From Oxalobacteraceae bacterium (GTDB lineage: Bacteria > Pseudomonadota > Gammaproteobacteria > Burkholderiales > Burkholderiaceae_D): DNA of 63,101 bases. The stretch lies in the NCBI GenBank assembly GCA_021299035.1, contig JAJTGD010000008.1, positions 1-63,101 of the forward strand. Reading direction: 5' to 3'. The notes under the pieces are model-generated. The model ran no database searches. It had not been told where the DNA came from and was given only the letters and a program-made list of their open reading frames with translations. The translations under genes and the position numbers were made by a program. Of this stretch, positions 37,659-47,874 are shown piece by piece (the stretch's first letter is position 1; every line of letters begins with the position of its first letter).

Positions 37659-38978
37659 TCAGCCACGCTGTGCGATCCGCGCAAAGGCGTCGAAATAGTC
37701 CGGGAAGGTTTTAGCGACGCACTGCGGATCATTAATGCGCACATGGGTGCCCTCGCGTAGCGCCCCACTCAGCGAGGCCAACGAGAAGCACATCGCCATA
37801 CGGTGGTCGTCGTAAGTATCAATAATGGCGGGCTGCAATACGATCGGCGGTGTTACCCGCAGATAGTCTTCACCTTCTTCGACCAGTGCGCCGAGCTTGC
37901 GCAACTCAGTCGCCATCGCTGCAAGTCGATCGGTTTCTTTCACGCGCCAGCTGGCGATATTGCGCAGTGTGCTGGTGCCATCGGCAAACAGCGCTGCCAC
38001 GGCGATCGTCATTGCGGCATCGGGGATATGGTTGAAGTCAGCATCAATGGCTTTCAGAGCACCGTTCGACTTCGCCTCGATCCAGTTATCGCCGAGCGTG
38101 ACCTCGGCACCCATTTGCTGCAGGGCTTCGATGAATCGTACGTCGCCTTGAATACTGGATTTCCCTACACCCTCAACACGCACCGGTCCACCGGCGATGG
38201 CACCTGCGGCCAAAAAATAAGAGGCCGATGAGGCGTCACCTTCCACATGAATCAAGCCCGGACTCTGGTACATCTGGCCCGCAGCAATCGTGAACGCCGC
38301 CCAGCCGTCGCGCGCTACTTCAATGCCAAAGCGTGCCAATAAGTTGAGCGTGATCTCAATATACGGCTTGGAGATCAGCTCGCCGACCATTTCAATCGTC
38401 AGTGGCTGCTCGCGCGCGATCAAGGGCGAAGCCATCAGCAATGCAGTCAGGAACTGACTCGACACATTGCCTTTCACCTGCATCCGCGCGGGGCGCAAAT
38501 GGCCGCGTTGAATATGCAGCGGCGGGAAGCCAGGATTGCCGGTGTAATCAATCCTCGCGCCGGCTGCGTTGAGCGCATCGACCAGATCACCAATCGGCCG
38601 CTCGTGCATACGCGCAACGCCATGCACGGTGTAATCGCCACCGATCGCTGCGAGTGCTGCCGTCAGCGGCCGAATCGCCGTGCCCGCATTACCCATGAAT
38701 AGATCAGCTGCATGCACCGGAAGCGTGCCGCTCGTTCCAGTGACTGCAAAGTCCTGCGTCTCACCATGCTGCACCCAACGCACGCCCAGCTTTTGGAGTG
38801 CCATCAGCATCACATGGGTGTCGTCAGACGCAAGCAGCGATTTGATTTCTGTTGTTCCCTCGGCGAGTGCTGCCAACAGCAGGATACGGTTCGAGATACT
38901 TTTCGAACCCGGCAGCTTAATCACTCCTTGTGTGCGTTGCGCTGGCAGTAGGTCGAGATGGTGCGGGTAGTGCTTCAT
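37659..38978 (-). CDS. aroA: 3-phosphoshikimate 1-carboxyvinyltransferase (EPSP synthase)
   Basis: 439 residues, class I type. Substrate-binding opening [21 protein letters not shown], then [19 protein letters not shown] and the late [16 protein letters not shown]. The glyphosate-determining Gly and Pro positions (NAG and RPL) are the sensitive type. It makes EPSP from shikimate-3-phosphate and PEP in aromatic amino acid synthesis. The start overlaps the tyrA stop by 1 bp (TAATG), so translation is coupled. Confidence 0.97.
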   Translation of the reverse strand: MKHYPHHLDLLPAQRTQGVIKLPGSKSISNRILLLAALAEGTTEIKSLLASDDTHVMLMALQKLGVRWVQHGETQDFAVTGTSGTLPVHAADLFMGNAGTAIRPLTAALAAIGGDYTVHGVARMHERPIGDLVDALNAAGARIDYTGNPGFPPLHIQRGHLRPARMQVKGNVSSQFLTALLMASPLIAREQPLTIEMVGELISKPYIEITLNLLARFGIEVARDGWAAFTIAAGQMYQSPGLIHVEGDASSASYFLAAGAIAGGPVRVEGVGKSSIQGDVRFIEALQQMGAEVTLGDNWIEAKSNGALKAIDADFNHIPDAAMTIAVAALFADGTSTLRNIASWRVKETDRLAAMATELRKLGALVEEGEDYLRVTPPIVLQPAIIDTYDDHRMAMCFSLASLSGALREGTHVRINDPQCVAKTFPDYFDAFARIAQRG

Positions 38979-39907
38979 TAGTCGCCACCTTGTTCATAGG
39001 CACGCGCCTGCTCAGCGGCCTCGATCGCGGCAATCCACGCCTGTCGTGCCGATTGCGCTCGCGCGTAGACCTGCTCCAGCCCAGCACCATCGGATGCCGC
39101 TAGCATGGCGCGTAATGTCGACAACTGTAAGGTGTAGGCATCCAGTTCAGCGAGTAATGCGCTTCGATTCGCCAATGAAATATCGCGCCACATTTCCGGT
39201 GACGAGCCTGCGATGCGTGTGAAGTCGCGAAAGCCGCTCGCGGCGTATTGGAACAGTCGATCTGCGTTACTACGCGCAGCAATATCATTGACCAAGGCAT
39301 ACGCCAGCAAATGCGGCAAATGACTGACTGCCGCGAATACCGCATCATGCTCGTCAGCGCTCAGGTGGTGAATCAGCGCGCCACACTGCTGCCAGGCGCT
39401 AGCCACCATCGCGATGTACTCGGGAGAATTTTCGGGCAAAGCGGTCAACACGACCTTCTTGCCGTGATAAAGCGTGGCAATAGCGGCCTCGGGGCCGTTT
39501 TGTTCACGCCCTGCAATCGGATGGCCTGGCACGAATTGCGCGATCTTATCGCCGAGTGCTGCGCGTGCCGCTTGCACTACGTCGCTTTTGGTACTGCCCG
39601 CGTCAGTCACAACGGTACCGGGTTGAAGATGCGGCTTAAGCTCGCGCAGCAAAGTTTCGGTCTGCGCCACCGGCGCTGCGATCAACACCAGATCAGCGCC
39701 CGCCACCGATGAAGCGTCGCCTATCGCATCGATGATGCCAAGTGCTTGCGCTCGCTTCAATGTCTCAGCACGACGCCCCACGCCGATCACTTGTTTGACC
39801 GCATTCGCCTGCTTCAGCGCGAGGGCAAACGAGCCGCCAATCAAACCGACGCCAAAAACAACAAGGCGATTGAAAGACCGGGAGGAGGTTGGCGAAGCGC
39901 TTTGCAT
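38978..39907 (-). CDS. tyrA: Prephenate dehydrogenase
   Basis: 309 residues. NAD-binding motif [17 protein letters not shown], then [16 protein letters not shown]-type segment ([16 protein letters not shown]), [16 protein letters not shown] (the substrate His region) and the helical C-terminal dimerisation domain with [18 protein letters not shown]. It oxidises prephenate to 4-hydroxyphenylpyruvate for tyrosine synthesis. It sits between hisC and aroA in the aromatic operon; no ACT domain is present, so feedback control is probably by direct binding or at another enzyme. Confidence 0.95.
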   Translation of the reverse strand: MQSASPTSSRSFNRLVVFGVGLIGGSFALALKQANAVKQVIGVGRRAETLKRAQALGIIDAIGDASSVAGADLVLIAAPVAQTETLLRELKPHLQPGTVVTDAGSTKSDVVQAARAALGDKIAQFVPGHPIAGREQNGPEAAIATLYHGKKVVLTALPENSPEYIAMVASAWQQCGALIHHLSADEHDAVFAAVSHLPHLLAYALVNDIAARSNADRLFQYAASGFRDFTRIAGSSPEMWRDISLANRSALLAELDAYTLQLSTLRAMLAASDGAGLEQVYARAQSARQAWIAAIEAAEQARAYEQGGD

Positions 39908-39930
39908 CGGCTATTACAGTCAACCCGGCA

Positions 39931-41034
39931 TCAGCCGAGAATGTCCTTCAGCGCATTGATGAAAGCCGCATTCTCATTTGGCAGGCCGATAGAAACACGC
40001 AACCACTGCGGCAGACCATAGTTGCCCACCGGGCGCACGATGACACCTTTTTTGAGAAGCGCCAGATTCACACGCGCACCCGCGCCGTCATCATCACCCG
40101 CGCGGAACAACACGAAGTTGCCATACGAAGGCACGAACTCAATGCCCATTGATTTGAACGCTGCAGTGAGTTGCTGATAACCCTCGGTATTGAGTTGCGC
40201 GCTCTTCTGCAAATAAGCTTCGTCACTCAGGGCTGCAACCGCAGCCGCTTGCGCCAGTGAGTTCACATTAAAAGGCTGACGAATACGGTTGAGCAGGTCA
40301 GTGATTCCGGGCTGCGCAATACCGAAACCCACGCGCAGCCCTGCAAGACCATAGGCTTTGGAGAAAGTACGCGACACAATCAGGTTCGGATACTGCCGCA
40401 CCCAAGAAAGCGCGTCGTAACGCAGCTCGGGCGGCAGATACTCGGTGTAGGCCTCATCCAGCACCACCACCACCGACGGCGGCACCTGCTTTAACAAAGC
40501 AGCGATCTGCTCGCCTGCAACGATGGTACCGGTCGGGTTGTTGGGATTGGCGACAAACAATAATTTGGTATCTGGTGCAATTGCAGCAGCCATTGCTGCA
40601 AGGTCATGCCCGAATTCTTTCGCTGGCACGACGATCGCCCGTGCGCCCACCGCTTGGGTAGCCAGCGGATACACCGCAAACGAATACTGCGAGTACACCA
40701 CCGACTGCCCCGGTTGAACCAATGCGCGCGCGGCCAGTTCCAGGATATCGTTGCTGCCATTACCCAGCGTAATCCAGTCGGTCGGCACATGGAATTTCTG
40801 GGCGATCGCACCCTTCAGGTCGAACCCATTGGAATCTGGATAACGCGCCAATTCGCCGAATGCTTGTTGCATCGCATGCAGCGAAGAATCCGGAATACCG
40901 AGCGGGTTCTCGTTCGATGCTAATTTGACGATCGCTGCCTCATCAAGGCCGAATTCGCGCGCGACCTCAGCAATTGGCTTACCGCCTTGATAGGGCGCGA
41001 TAGCGCGAACGTAATCAGGACCGAAGTTCGTCAT
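39931..41034 (-). CDS. hisC: Histidinol-phosphate/aromatic aminotransferase
   Basis: 367 residues of aminotransferase class I/II. The opening VRAIAPYQGGKPIAEVAREF and KLASNENPLGIPDSS are HisC-like. The PLP lysine lies in VSRTFSKAYGLAGLRVGFG. Between pheA and tyrA it probably transaminates phenylpyruvate and 4-hydroxyphenylpyruvate as well as, or rather than, imidazole-acetol phosphate; in betaproteobacteria a second hisC copy usually sits in the his operon. The order pheA-hisC-tyrA supports the aromatic role. Confidence 0.93.
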   Translation of the reverse strand: MTNFGPDYVRAIAPYQGGKPIAEVAREFGLDEAAIVKLASNENPLGIPDSSLHAMQQAFGELARYPDSNGFDLKGAIAQKFHVPTDWITLGNGSNDILELAARALVQPGQSVVYSQYSFAVYPLATQAVGARAIVVPAKEFGHDLAAMAAAIAPDTKLLFVANPNNPTGTIVAGEQIAALLKQVPPSVVVVLDEAYTEYLPPELRYDALSWVRQYPNLIVSRTFSKAYGLAGLRVGFGIAQPGITDLLNRIRQPFNVNSLAQAAAVAALSDEAYLQKSAQLNTEGYQQLTAAFKSMGIEFVPSYGNFVLFRAGDDDGAGARVNLALLKKGVIVRPVGNYGLPQWLRVSIGLPNENAAFINALKDILG

Positions 41035-41054
41035 GACAGAAATATCCAGTAGAG

Positions 41055-42128
41055 TCAGGCAGCGTGCGGGTAGGAACCGAGCACTTTAAAGAACGCCGCT
41101 TGTGTTTGTAGCTCTGCGAGTGCCTCGGCGACTTTTGCATCGTACGCATGGCCCTCAACATCAACAAAGAAAAAATATTCCCAGCGCCCTGTGCGCGCCG
41201 GACGCGATTCGAAACGCGTCATCGACACACCATGTCGCGCCAGTGGCGCAAGTAGCTCATACACCGCACCAGATTTATTCGGCACCGACAGCAACAGCGA
41301 GGTTTGGTCGCGACCTGAAGGGCCGGGCTGCAGTGTACCCACCACAAAAAAACGGGTTCGGTTATGCGGGTCATCTTGAATATGCGCATGGGCAATCGCA
41401 AGGCTGTAACGACGCGCCGCCATGTCGCCAGCAATCGCTGCAACACCTGTCTCTTCGCTTGCCATGCGCGCGGCCTCACCATTCGATGCCACCGCGCGTC
41501 GCTCGAGTTGCGGATAATGCTCATTGAGCCAGGCTTGGCACTGCGCCAGCGCTTGCGAGTGGGCACAGATGTGCGTGATGCCCTCCATGGTGCCGGTGCG
41601 AGTCATCAAACTGTGCTGAACCGGCAGTGCCACTTCACCGCTGATACTCAGCGTGGTGCGCATCAACAAATCCAGCGTACGGTTGACCGCGCCTTCGGTC
41701 GAATTCTCGACCGGCACCACACCAAATTCTGCGGTGCCCGCTTCCACCGAGCGGAAAATCTCATCAATCGACACACAGGGCAAACCATCGACAGCTTGAC
41801 CAAATTGCTGCCACACCGCCTGTTCGCTATAAGTTCCGGCCGGCCCGAGATAGGCCACCGTCAGGCGTTTTTCGAGCGCTCGGCAGGCCGACATCACCTC
41901 GCGAAAAATCGACTGCAGATCGGATGACAGCAGCGGACCCGTATTGCGCTCAGCAACGCGGGACAGTACCTGCGCCTCGCGCTCCGGACGAAACACCGGC
42001 GCCTTGGTCTCGGCTTTGACGTGACCGACCTGCTGCGCAACTTGCGCGCGCTGGTTCAATAGCGAAATCAGCTGTGCATCAATTGCATCAATCTGATCAC
42101 GCAGTGGCTTCAGCTTGTCATCGCTCAT
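41055..42128 (-). CDS. pheA: Bifunctional chorismate mutase/prephenate dehydratase
   Basis: 357 residues in three domains. AroQ chorismate mutase occupies residues 1-90 (LKPLRDQIDAIDAQLISLLN and HVKAETKAPVFRPEREAQVL). Prephenate dehydratase follows (VAYLGPAGTYSEQAVWQQFG, VPVENSTEGAVNRTLDLL). The C-terminal ACT regulatory domain contains VPNKSGAVYELLAPLARHG and MTRFESRPARTGRWEYFFFV, the phenylalanine-sensing ESRP motif. It converts chorismate to phenylpyruvate and is expected to be Phe-inhibited. It directly follows gyrA; the serC gene usual at this junction is missing. Confidence 0.97.
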   Translation of the reverse strand: MSDDKLKPLRDQIDAIDAQLISLLNQRAQVAQQVGHVKAETKAPVFRPEREAQVLSRVAERNTGPLLSSDLQSIFREVMSACRALEKRLTVAYLGPAGTYSEQAVWQQFGQAVDGLPCVSIDEIFRSVEAGTAEFGVVPVENSTEGAVNRTLDLLMRTTLSISGEVALPVQHSLMTRTGTMEGITHICAHSQALAQCQAWLNEHYPQLERRAVASNGEAARMASEETGVAAIAGDMAARRYSLAIAHAHIQDDPHNRTRFFVVGTLQPGPSGRDQTSLLLSVPNKSGAVYELLAPLARHGVSMTRFESRPARTGRWEYFFFVDVEGHAYDAKVAEALAELQTQAAFFKVLGSYPHAA

Positions 42129-42176
42129 CTCGCCCTTGTCGCTTGTTATCGTTATGGTGGGCCCGTCTCGGGTATC

Positions 42177-44792
42177 TCAGCTAGCTGGAGCGTCTTCCGC
42201 GCCGCTGTCTTCATCAGCATCCGCCTCGACAATACGCTGCAGCCCAGATAGTGTCTCGCCCTGTTCCACCGCAATCAGTGTCACACCCTGGGTGGCACGA
42301 CCCATTTCGCGGATCTCGGACACGCGGGTGCGAATCAATACACCACCCGTCGTGATCATCATGATCTCGTCGGTCGCATCGACCAGGGTCGCCGCCACTA
42401 CTTTGCCATTACGCTCCGAGGTCTGAATCGCGATCATGCCCTTAGTGCCGCGGCCATGACGCGTGTACTCAGCAATCGGGGTGCGCTTGCCAAAGCCGTT
42501 TTCGGTGGCGGTCAGCACCGACTGCTGCTCGTTTCTCGCGACGAGCAGTGCAATCACTTGCTGGCCATCTTCCAGATTCATGCCGCGCACGCCACGCGCA
42601 GTGCGTCCCATCGGACGCACATCATTTTCATCAAACCGTACCGCTTTGCCTGCATCGGAGAACAGCATGACATCGTGCTTGCCATCAGTCAGCGCAGCGC
42701 CGATCAGGAAATCGCCATCATCCAGATCAACCGCGATGATGCCCGCTTTACGCGGATTACTGAATTCCGATAGCGCCGTCTTTTTCACCGTGCCGAGTGA
42801 AGTCGCCATAAACACATAGCGATCATCCGGGAAGCTGCTGTTTTCTCCGGACAGCGGCAACACCAGAGTGATTTTCTCGCCATCGTGCAGTGGAAACATG
42901 TTCACAATTGGCTTGCCACGCGCATTGCGCGAACCCTGCGGCACTTCCCACACCTTTAGCCAATACATGCGGCCACGGTTGGAGAAGCACAAAATGTAAT
43001 CATGGGTATTTGCAATGAAGAGCTGCTCGATCCAGTCGTCTTCTTTCGTCGCTGCTGCCTGCTTGCCTCGGCCGCCGCGCTTTTGCGAACGATACTCCGA
43101 GAGCGGCTGCGACTTCATATAGCCGGTGTGCGACAGCGTGACCACCATATCCTGTGGCGCAATCAGATCCTCCGTACCCAGGTCTGCCACATTCAGCTCG
43201 ATGGTCGAACGACGACTGTCCTTGTTGCCCTCACCGTACTCGTTCTTCGCCGCGTTCAGCTCATCCGTGATGATGGTCTTCACGCGTTCGGGCCGCGCGA
43301 GGATGTCGAGCAAATCGGCGATTTGCGTCATTACTTCTTTGTACTCGTTGACGATCTTGTCTTGCTCAAGACCTGTTAAGCGCTGCAGACGCATCTGCAG
43401 AATTTCCTGCGCCTGATCGTCCGACAGCTTGTACATGCCGTCGCCCTGTAAACCATAATGACGGGGTAGATTCTCTGGCCGGAAAGCATCAATCCCACCC
43501 GAGGCCGCCATTTCAGTACGCGACAGCATTTCGCGAACCAGTGAGGAATCCCAAGCACGCGCCATCAACTCCGCCTTCGCCACCGGCGGTGTCGGTGCCG
43601 CCTTGATGATCGCGATGAACTCGTCGATATTGGCCAGCGCCACAGCCAGACCTTCCAGCACATGGCCACGGTCACGCGCCTTGCGCAGCTCGAATACCGT
43701 GCGGCGTGTGACAACCTCACGTCGATGCGAGAGGAAGCACTCAAGCATCTGCTTCAGATTAAGCAGTCTCGGCTGACCATCGACCAGCGCGACCATGTTC
43801 ATTCCGAAGGTGTCTTGCAGTTGGGTCTGCTTGTACAAGTTGTTCAGCACCACATCCGGCAACTCACCACGCTTCAATTCAATCACAACGCGCATACCGG
43901 ACTTGTCGGACTCATCGCGGATATCCGAGATACCGTCGAGCTTCTTGTCCCGTACCAGCTCGGCGATACGTTCCAGTAGGGATTTTTTGTTGACCTGGTA
44001 CGGCAGCTCATCGACGATGATCGCTGCGCGGCCATCGCGAATATCTTCAAAATGTGTCTTTGCGCGCATCACCACGCGGCCTCGGCCAGTGCGGTAACCA
44101 TCTCGAACGCCAGACACGCCATAGATGATCCCAGCGGTAGGGAAATCCGGCGCCGGAATCAGCTCGATCAGCTCGTCCAAAGTACACGTCGGCGAGCCCA
44201 GTACGTGCAGGGCGCCGTTAATAACTTCGGTAATGTTGTGGGGCGGAATATTAGTCGCCATGCCCACCGCAATACCCGACGAACCATTGATCAGCAGGTT
44301 CGGGATCCGTGTCGGCAGCACCGATGGCTCTTTTTCTTTGCCATCGTAGTTCGGTACGAAATCGACGGTATCTTTGTCGATATCGGCCAGAAGTTCTTGT
44401 GAAATTTTGTCGAGTCGGCACTCGGTGTAACGCATCGCCGCAGCGTTATCACCGTCGATCGAGCCGAAGTTGCCTTGCCCATCCACCAGCGTGTAGCGCA
44501 GGGAGAAATCCTGCGCCATACGTACCAAGGTGTCATAGATGGCCTGGTCGCCATGCGGATGGTACTTACCCATTACCTCACCCACCACGCGCGCGCACTT
44601 CACGTAGGGCCGATTCCAGACATTATTGGTCTCGTGCATCGCGTACAGCACGCGTCGATGTACCGGCTTCAAACCATCACGCACATCCGGCAGCGCACGA
44701 CCCACAATCACGCTCATGGCGTAATCGAGGTAGCTCTTGCGCATCTCCTCTTCTAGCGAGATGGGGATAGTTTCTTTAGCAAATTGATCCAT
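42177..44792 (-). CDS. gyrA: DNA gyrase subunit A
   Basis: 871 residues from ATG 44792 ([17 protein letters not shown]); the 20 residues further upstream are not gyrase-like. The DNA-cleavage Tyr lies in [10 protein letters not shown], and the QRDR reads HPHGD-Q83-AIY-D87: Gln replaces the usual Ser83, in matching E. coli numbering. The GyrA box (QKRGGRGK) and six-bladed C-terminal pinwheel repeats (for example [30 protein letters not shown]) are complete. It introduces negative supercoils with GyrB. It is divergent from ompA. Confidence 0.97.
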   Translation of the reverse strand: MDQFAKETIPISLEEEMRKSYLDYAMSVIVGRALPDVRDGLKPVHRRVLYAMHETNNVWNRPYVKCARVVGEVMGKYHPHGDQAIYDTLVRMAQDFSLRYTLVDGQGNFGSIDGDNAAAMRYTECRLDKISQELLADIDKDTVDFVPNYDGKEKEPSVLPTRIPNLLINGSSGIAVGMATNIPPHNITEVINGALHVLGSPTCTLDELIELIPAPDFPTAGIIYGVSGVRDGYRTGRGRVVMRAKTHFEDIRDGRAAIIVDELPYQVNKKSLLERIAELVRDKKLDGISDIRDESDKSGMRVVIELKRGELPDVVLNNLYKQTQLQDTFGMNMVALVDGQPRLLNLKQMLECFLSHRREVVTRRTVFELRKARDRGHVLEGLAVALANIDEFIAIIKAAPTPPVAKAELMARAWDSSLVREMLSRTEMAASGGIDAFRPENLPRHYGLQGDGMYKLSDDQAQEILQMRLQRLTGLEQDKIVNEYKEVMTQIADLLDILARPERVKTIITDELNAAKNEYGEGNKDSRRSTIELNVADLGTEDLIAPQDMVVTLSHTGYMKSQPLSEYRSQKRGGRGKQAAATKEDDWIEQLFIANTHDYILCFSNRGRMYWLKVWEVPQGSRNARGKPIVNMFPLHDGEKITLVLPLSGENSSFPDDRYVFMATSLGTVKKTALSEFSNPRKAGIIAVDLDDGDFLIGAALTDGKHDVMLFSDAGKAVRFDENDVRPMGRTARGVRGMNLEDGQQVIALLVARNEQQSVLTATENGFGKRTPIAEYTRHGRGTKGMIAIQTSERNGKVVAATLVDATDEIMMITTGGVLIRTRVSEIREMGRATQGVTLIAVEQGETLSGLQRIVEADADEDSGAEDAPAS

Positions 44793-45052
44793 GGAATCGG
44801 CAGGCGCGGCAGGAAGATTTTCAGGTTGATGAGGCGCATCGAGAGCACACAATGCGCACTGTCAAAAAGCCCTCAAGTTTACCATGCCGCCCCTCAAAAA
44901 CTGGTACCTCCGGCAAGCATGGAAACCCGTAGGCGCGCTAGTAATTCTCAGGTAAAATGATGGTTTATTGGCATGTAATATCGACATGTCTCCGTTAGCC
45001 CATTTAGAGGTACGGAAGCAGCGAACACAACTCTTCACATTCAGGATCGAAC

Positions 45053-45712
45053 ATGAAACATGTATTGCGCGCTGTAGTTACCATCAGTTTGTTGGCTTTG
45101 GGAACCACCGCTCTCGCGGCGGGCGCAGACAAAAAGGGCTACTTGGTAGACAGCCAAAACGAGGTGGTTCGGAGCGGTTTTGGCCTTTGCTGGCACACTG
45201 GGTTTTGGACACCGGCCGATGCCATCGAAGAATGTGATGGCGCAATTGCCAAACCTGCTGCTTCGCCTGCGCCTACTGCTGCCGCACCATCACAAGTGAG
45301 CGCGCCCGCAGTCGACAAAAACATTACGCCGGCGGCCGCGGCCGCGCCAACCCCGACCGCCGAGAAGGTGACCTACTCAGCAGATGCGTTTTTCGACTTT
45401 GATAAAGCCTTGCTAAAGCCCGAAGGTAAAGCAACCCTCCAGACCTTGGTGGCCAAACTTAAAGATACCGATATTGAAGTAATTGTCGCAACTGGGCATA
45501 CCGACTCGACAGGCCCCGAAGCCTACAACGTGAAGCTCTCGATGCGCCGAGCAAAAGCAGTCAAGGCGTTTCTCGTCTCCAAGGGGATTCCCGAGGCGCG
45601 TGTGTTTGTTGAGGGCAAAGGCGAAGCTCAGCCTACCGCAGACAATCACACCAAAGATGGTCGCGCCAAGAACCGCCGTGTTGATATTGAAGTGGTTGGC
45701 ACCAAGAAGTAA
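45053..45712 (+). CDS. ompA: OmpA-family outer membrane/peptidoglycan-binding protein
   Basis: 219 residues. Signal peptide (LRAVVTISLLALGTTALAAG), a short domain with paired Cys (GLCWHTGFWTPADAIEECDG), a Pro/Ala linker (PAASPAPTAAAPSQVSAPA), and a C-terminal OmpA domain with FFDFDKALLKPEGKATL and VATGHTDSTGPEAYNVKLSM..RR, which binds meso-diaminopimelate. There is no eight-stranded barrel, so this is the compact betaproteobacterial form. It anchors the outer membrane to peptidoglycan. It has its own terminator and is followed by ubiG-gph. Confidence 0.94.
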   Translation: MKHVLRAVVTISLLALGTTALAAGADKKGYLVDSQNEVVRSGFGLCWHTGFWTPADAIEECDGAIAKPAASPAPTAAAPSQVSAPAVDKNITPAAAAAPTPTAEKVTYSADAFFDFDKALLKPEGKATLQTLVAKLKDTDIEVIVATGHTDSTGPEAYNVKLSMRRAKAVKAFLVSKGIPEARVFVEGKGEAQPTADNHTKDGRAKNRRVDIEVVGTKK

Positions 45713-45768
45713 GCATTCAACCTGTCGATCAGCTGCGCTTATCGCTGACGGTCAGTTACATTAAAGAG

Positions 45769-45797
45769 AAAGCCGCTGCACCGTCAGCGGCTTTTTT
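45769..45797 (+). terminator. ompA terminator
   Basis: Perfect 9-bp stem AAGCCGCTG/CAGCGGCTT, loop CACCGT, followed by six T in a row. It lies about 57 bp after the ompA stop and separates it from ubiG. Confidence 0.92.
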
Positions 45798-45829
45798 CTT
45801 GCCATCACTATTTCCGCTATCATCCCGTT

Positions 45830-46525
45830 ATGAATGCCGATCCAGCAGAACTGCAAAAATTCAGCGAGCTTGCACATCGCTGGTGGGACCCACAGTCCGA
45901 GTTTCGTCCATTACACGAGATAAATCCGTTACGACTCGAATGGATCAATGCGCGTGCGCCTTTAAATGGCCAACGAGCGCTTGATGTCGGTTGTGGCGGC
46001 GGCATACTTGCCGAGGCCATGGCGAAAAAGGGCGCAAGCGTCACTGGGATTGACCTCTCGGAAAAAGCCCTGAAAGTCGCAGATCTTCATAGCTTGGAAT
46101 CCGGCGTATCAGTGCGATACGAGTACATCTCCGCAGAAGAGCTGGCCGCGCGTGAGGCAGAGCACTACGATGTCGTGACCTGCATGGAAATGCTGGAGCA
46201 CGTGCCTGACCCGGCAGCTGTTGTGCAGGCCTGCGCGAGCTTGGCAAAACCCGGTGGCCATGTGTTTTTCTCGACCATCAATCGAAATTTGAAGGCCTAT
46301 CTGTTCGCAGTGATTGGCGCCGAATACATTCTCCGGCTACTACCTAGAGGCACTCATGATTACGCAAAGTTCATCACGCCGGCAGAGTTGTCGCAATTCT
46401 GCCGTGGTGCCGGACTAGAGTTGGAGGCGCTGAAGGGTATGACTTATAACCCCATCACCAAGATCTACTCGCTCAATCAGGACACCGACGTCAACTACCT
46501 GATCGCCTGCCGTAAGCTTTACTGA
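45830..46525 (+). CDS. ubiG: Ubiquinone biosynthesis O-methyltransferase
   Basis: 231 residues, with [20 protein letters not shown] near the start and the SAM-binding motif [37 protein letters not shown] and [20 protein letters not shown] are UbiG-specific. It catalyses both O-methylation steps in ubiquinone synthesis. gph follows 4 bp later, the conserved ubiG-gph pairing. Confidence 0.96.
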   Translation: MNADPAELQKFSELAHRWWDPQSEFRPLHEINPLRLEWINARAPLNGQRALDVGCGGGILAEAMAKKGASVTGIDLSEKALKVADLHSLESGVSVRYEYISAEELAAREAEHYDVVTCMEMLEHVPDPAAVVQACASLAKPGGHVFFSTINRNLKAYLFAVIGAEYILRLLPRGTHDYAKFITPAELSQFCRGAGLELEALKGMTYNPITKIYSLNQDTDVNYLIACRKLY

Positions 46526-46529
46526 GCAT

Positions 46530-47198
46530 ATGCGTATATCACTCCCCGTCCCACGCGCAGTGCTGTTCGATCTCGATGGCACACTGGCTGATACCGCGCC
46601 CGATCTTGCCAACGCAGTCAATAAAATGCGCCATGATCGTGGACTATCCTTAACGCCATATGAATTGCTCAGACCGATGGCATCGGCGGGTGCTCGCGGA
46701 TTAATCGGGGTAGCGTTTGGCATTCAACCAGGTGACGCCGAGTTCGAAGCCATGCGAACCGAGTTCCTCGCCAATTACGAAGCGCGCATCGCCGATCAAA
46801 CCGTACTGTTTGAGGATATCGTTACGCTGCTGCAGAAGATTGAGTCGAACGATCAGCGCTGGGGCGTGGTGACCAACAAGCCCCTGCGCTATACCGACGC
46901 ACTACTGCCCTTGATCGGGTTAGCACATGCCGCATGCTCGATCTCCGGAGACACCACACCGCACGCCAAACCACATCCCGAACCATTGTTCGAAGCGGCA
47001 CGGCGACTAAAACTACCGCCAGAGCATTGCTGGTATGTCGGCGATGATTTACGCGATATACAAGCCGGTAAAGCTGCAGGTATGCCAACCATTGCAGCCG
47101 GCTGGGGCTATTGTGGAATGAGCGAACCCGCAAACTGGGATGCTGACTTCATTGCCGGCAGTCCACGAGAAATCATCGAACTACTCTCTGACGCCTGA
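46530..47198 (+). CDS. gph: Phosphoglycolate phosphatase
   Basis: 222 residues of HAD hydrolase. The nucleophile motif is LFDLDGTLADTAPDLANAVN, with WGVVTNKPLRYTDALLPLIG and the late CWYVGDDLRDIQAGKAAGMP supplying the Lys and Asp pair. It removes 2-phosphoglycolate arising in DNA repair. Some homologues dephosphorylate MurNAc-6-phosphate, so the exact substrate is by context. It precedes ssrA by 49 bp. Confidence 0.92.
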   Translation: MRISLPVPRAVLFDLDGTLADTAPDLANAVNKMRHDRGLSLTPYELLRPMASAGARGLIGVAFGIQPGDAEFEAMRTEFLANYEARIADQTVLFEDIVTLLQKIESNDQRWGVVTNKPLRYTDALLPLIGLAHAACSISGDTTPHAKPHPEPLFEAARRLKLPPEHCWYVGDDLRDIQAGKAAGMPTIAAGWGYCGMSEPANWDADFIAGSPREIIELLSDA

Positions 47199-47247
47199 AT
47201 TCTTCTGTATTTACCCCACCTGATCGGCTAGAATGAAGCGACTGCTT

Positions 47248-47608
47248 GGGGGCGACCTGGTTTCGACAGGGGTTGCGAAGCAGCGTAGGGCATGCCGAGG
47301 ACTGGTTACCTCGTAAATCCAGCCGGAAATCAATAACTGCAAACGATACTTCGTACGCAGTAGCCGCTTAATTGCGGCTTCCCTCACACCGCTTCGTCCC
47401 TGGGGCGGGCCAGCAATGGCGCGTGAGGTCATATACAGGGAATCGCGTGATGCCGGGTCACTTGGTATGACGTTAAATTTAGGTGACTCGCCTTGTCGCA
47501 GCGTGTGTGTCCGCGTCGGCAAGGTCAAAACCAAACGACAACACTAAGCATGTAGAACTGCCTGTAGAGGGCTTTTGGACGCGGGTTCGATTCCCGCCGC
47601 CTCCACCA
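47248..47608 (+). ncRNA. ssrA: Transfer-messenger RNA (tmRNA)
   Basis: 361 nt, one piece. The 5' GGGGGCGACCTGGTTTCGAC pairs with the 3' CGCCTCCACCA end through a 7-bp acceptor stem with one G-U. T-arm GGGTTCGATTCCC and an encoded CCA are present. The resume codon is GCA at 47339; the frame to TAA 47369-47371 gives ANDTSYAVAA, so the tag with the tRNA-borne alanine is AANDTSYAVAA. The stop codon sits in an AGCCGC..GCGGCT hairpin as in other tmRNAs. It rescues ribosomes stalled on broken mRNA. Confidence 0.97.
47588..47608 (+). repeat. tmRNA 3'-end direct repeat, copy 1 (inside ssrA)
   Basis: The last 21 bp of ssrA (T-arm 3' half through CCA). An identical 21-bp copy lies at 47760-47780. tmRNA 3' ends are well-known attachment sites for integrases. 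Confidence 0.85.
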
Positions 47609-47612
47609 ACTG

Positions 47613-47638
47613 AAAGACCACCCTTGCGGTGGTTTTTT
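47613..47638 (+). terminator. ssrA terminator
   Basis: Stem ACCACC/GGTGGT, extended by A-U pairs, with loop CTTGC and a run of T, starting 5 bp after the tmRNA CCA end. Confidence 0.9.
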
Positions 47639-47759
47639 AGTTAGTGGTACCAAGTGGCATTAACGCGCGTCCACGCGGGGCGAGGGCAGGGTTTCGTCAA
47701 GCATGGCTTGACGCTGGCCGAGCGGGCGAGCGATGTAGCGCGAGCCCCGGCTTACGAGC

Positions 47760-47780
47760 CGATTCCCGCCGCCTCCACCA
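47760..47780 (+). repeat. tmRNA 3'-end direct repeat, copy 2 (possible att remnant)
   Basis: Exact 21-bp copy of the ssrA 3' end, 172 bp downstream of the first, with no tmRNA body around it. It marks a possible att site left by an integrated element. The 120 bp between terminator and copy 2 contain a GTCAAGC/GCTTGAC hairpin (47696-47712) and no gene. Confidence 0.7.
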
Positions 47781-47874
47781 ATAGGTAAACGCTTGCTTTA
47801 TACTGGCGTTCGGCTCGTGATATCAACAGGCACTAAGCAGGTATCTTCTGGGGGTTCTGTCACCTTGCGACAGC

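Noticed and set aside
47641-47790. Second tmRNA or a tRNA-like gene beside ssrA
   Set aside because: Only the 3' terminal 21 bp are repeated; there is no D arm, anticodon arm or matching 5' acceptor strand.
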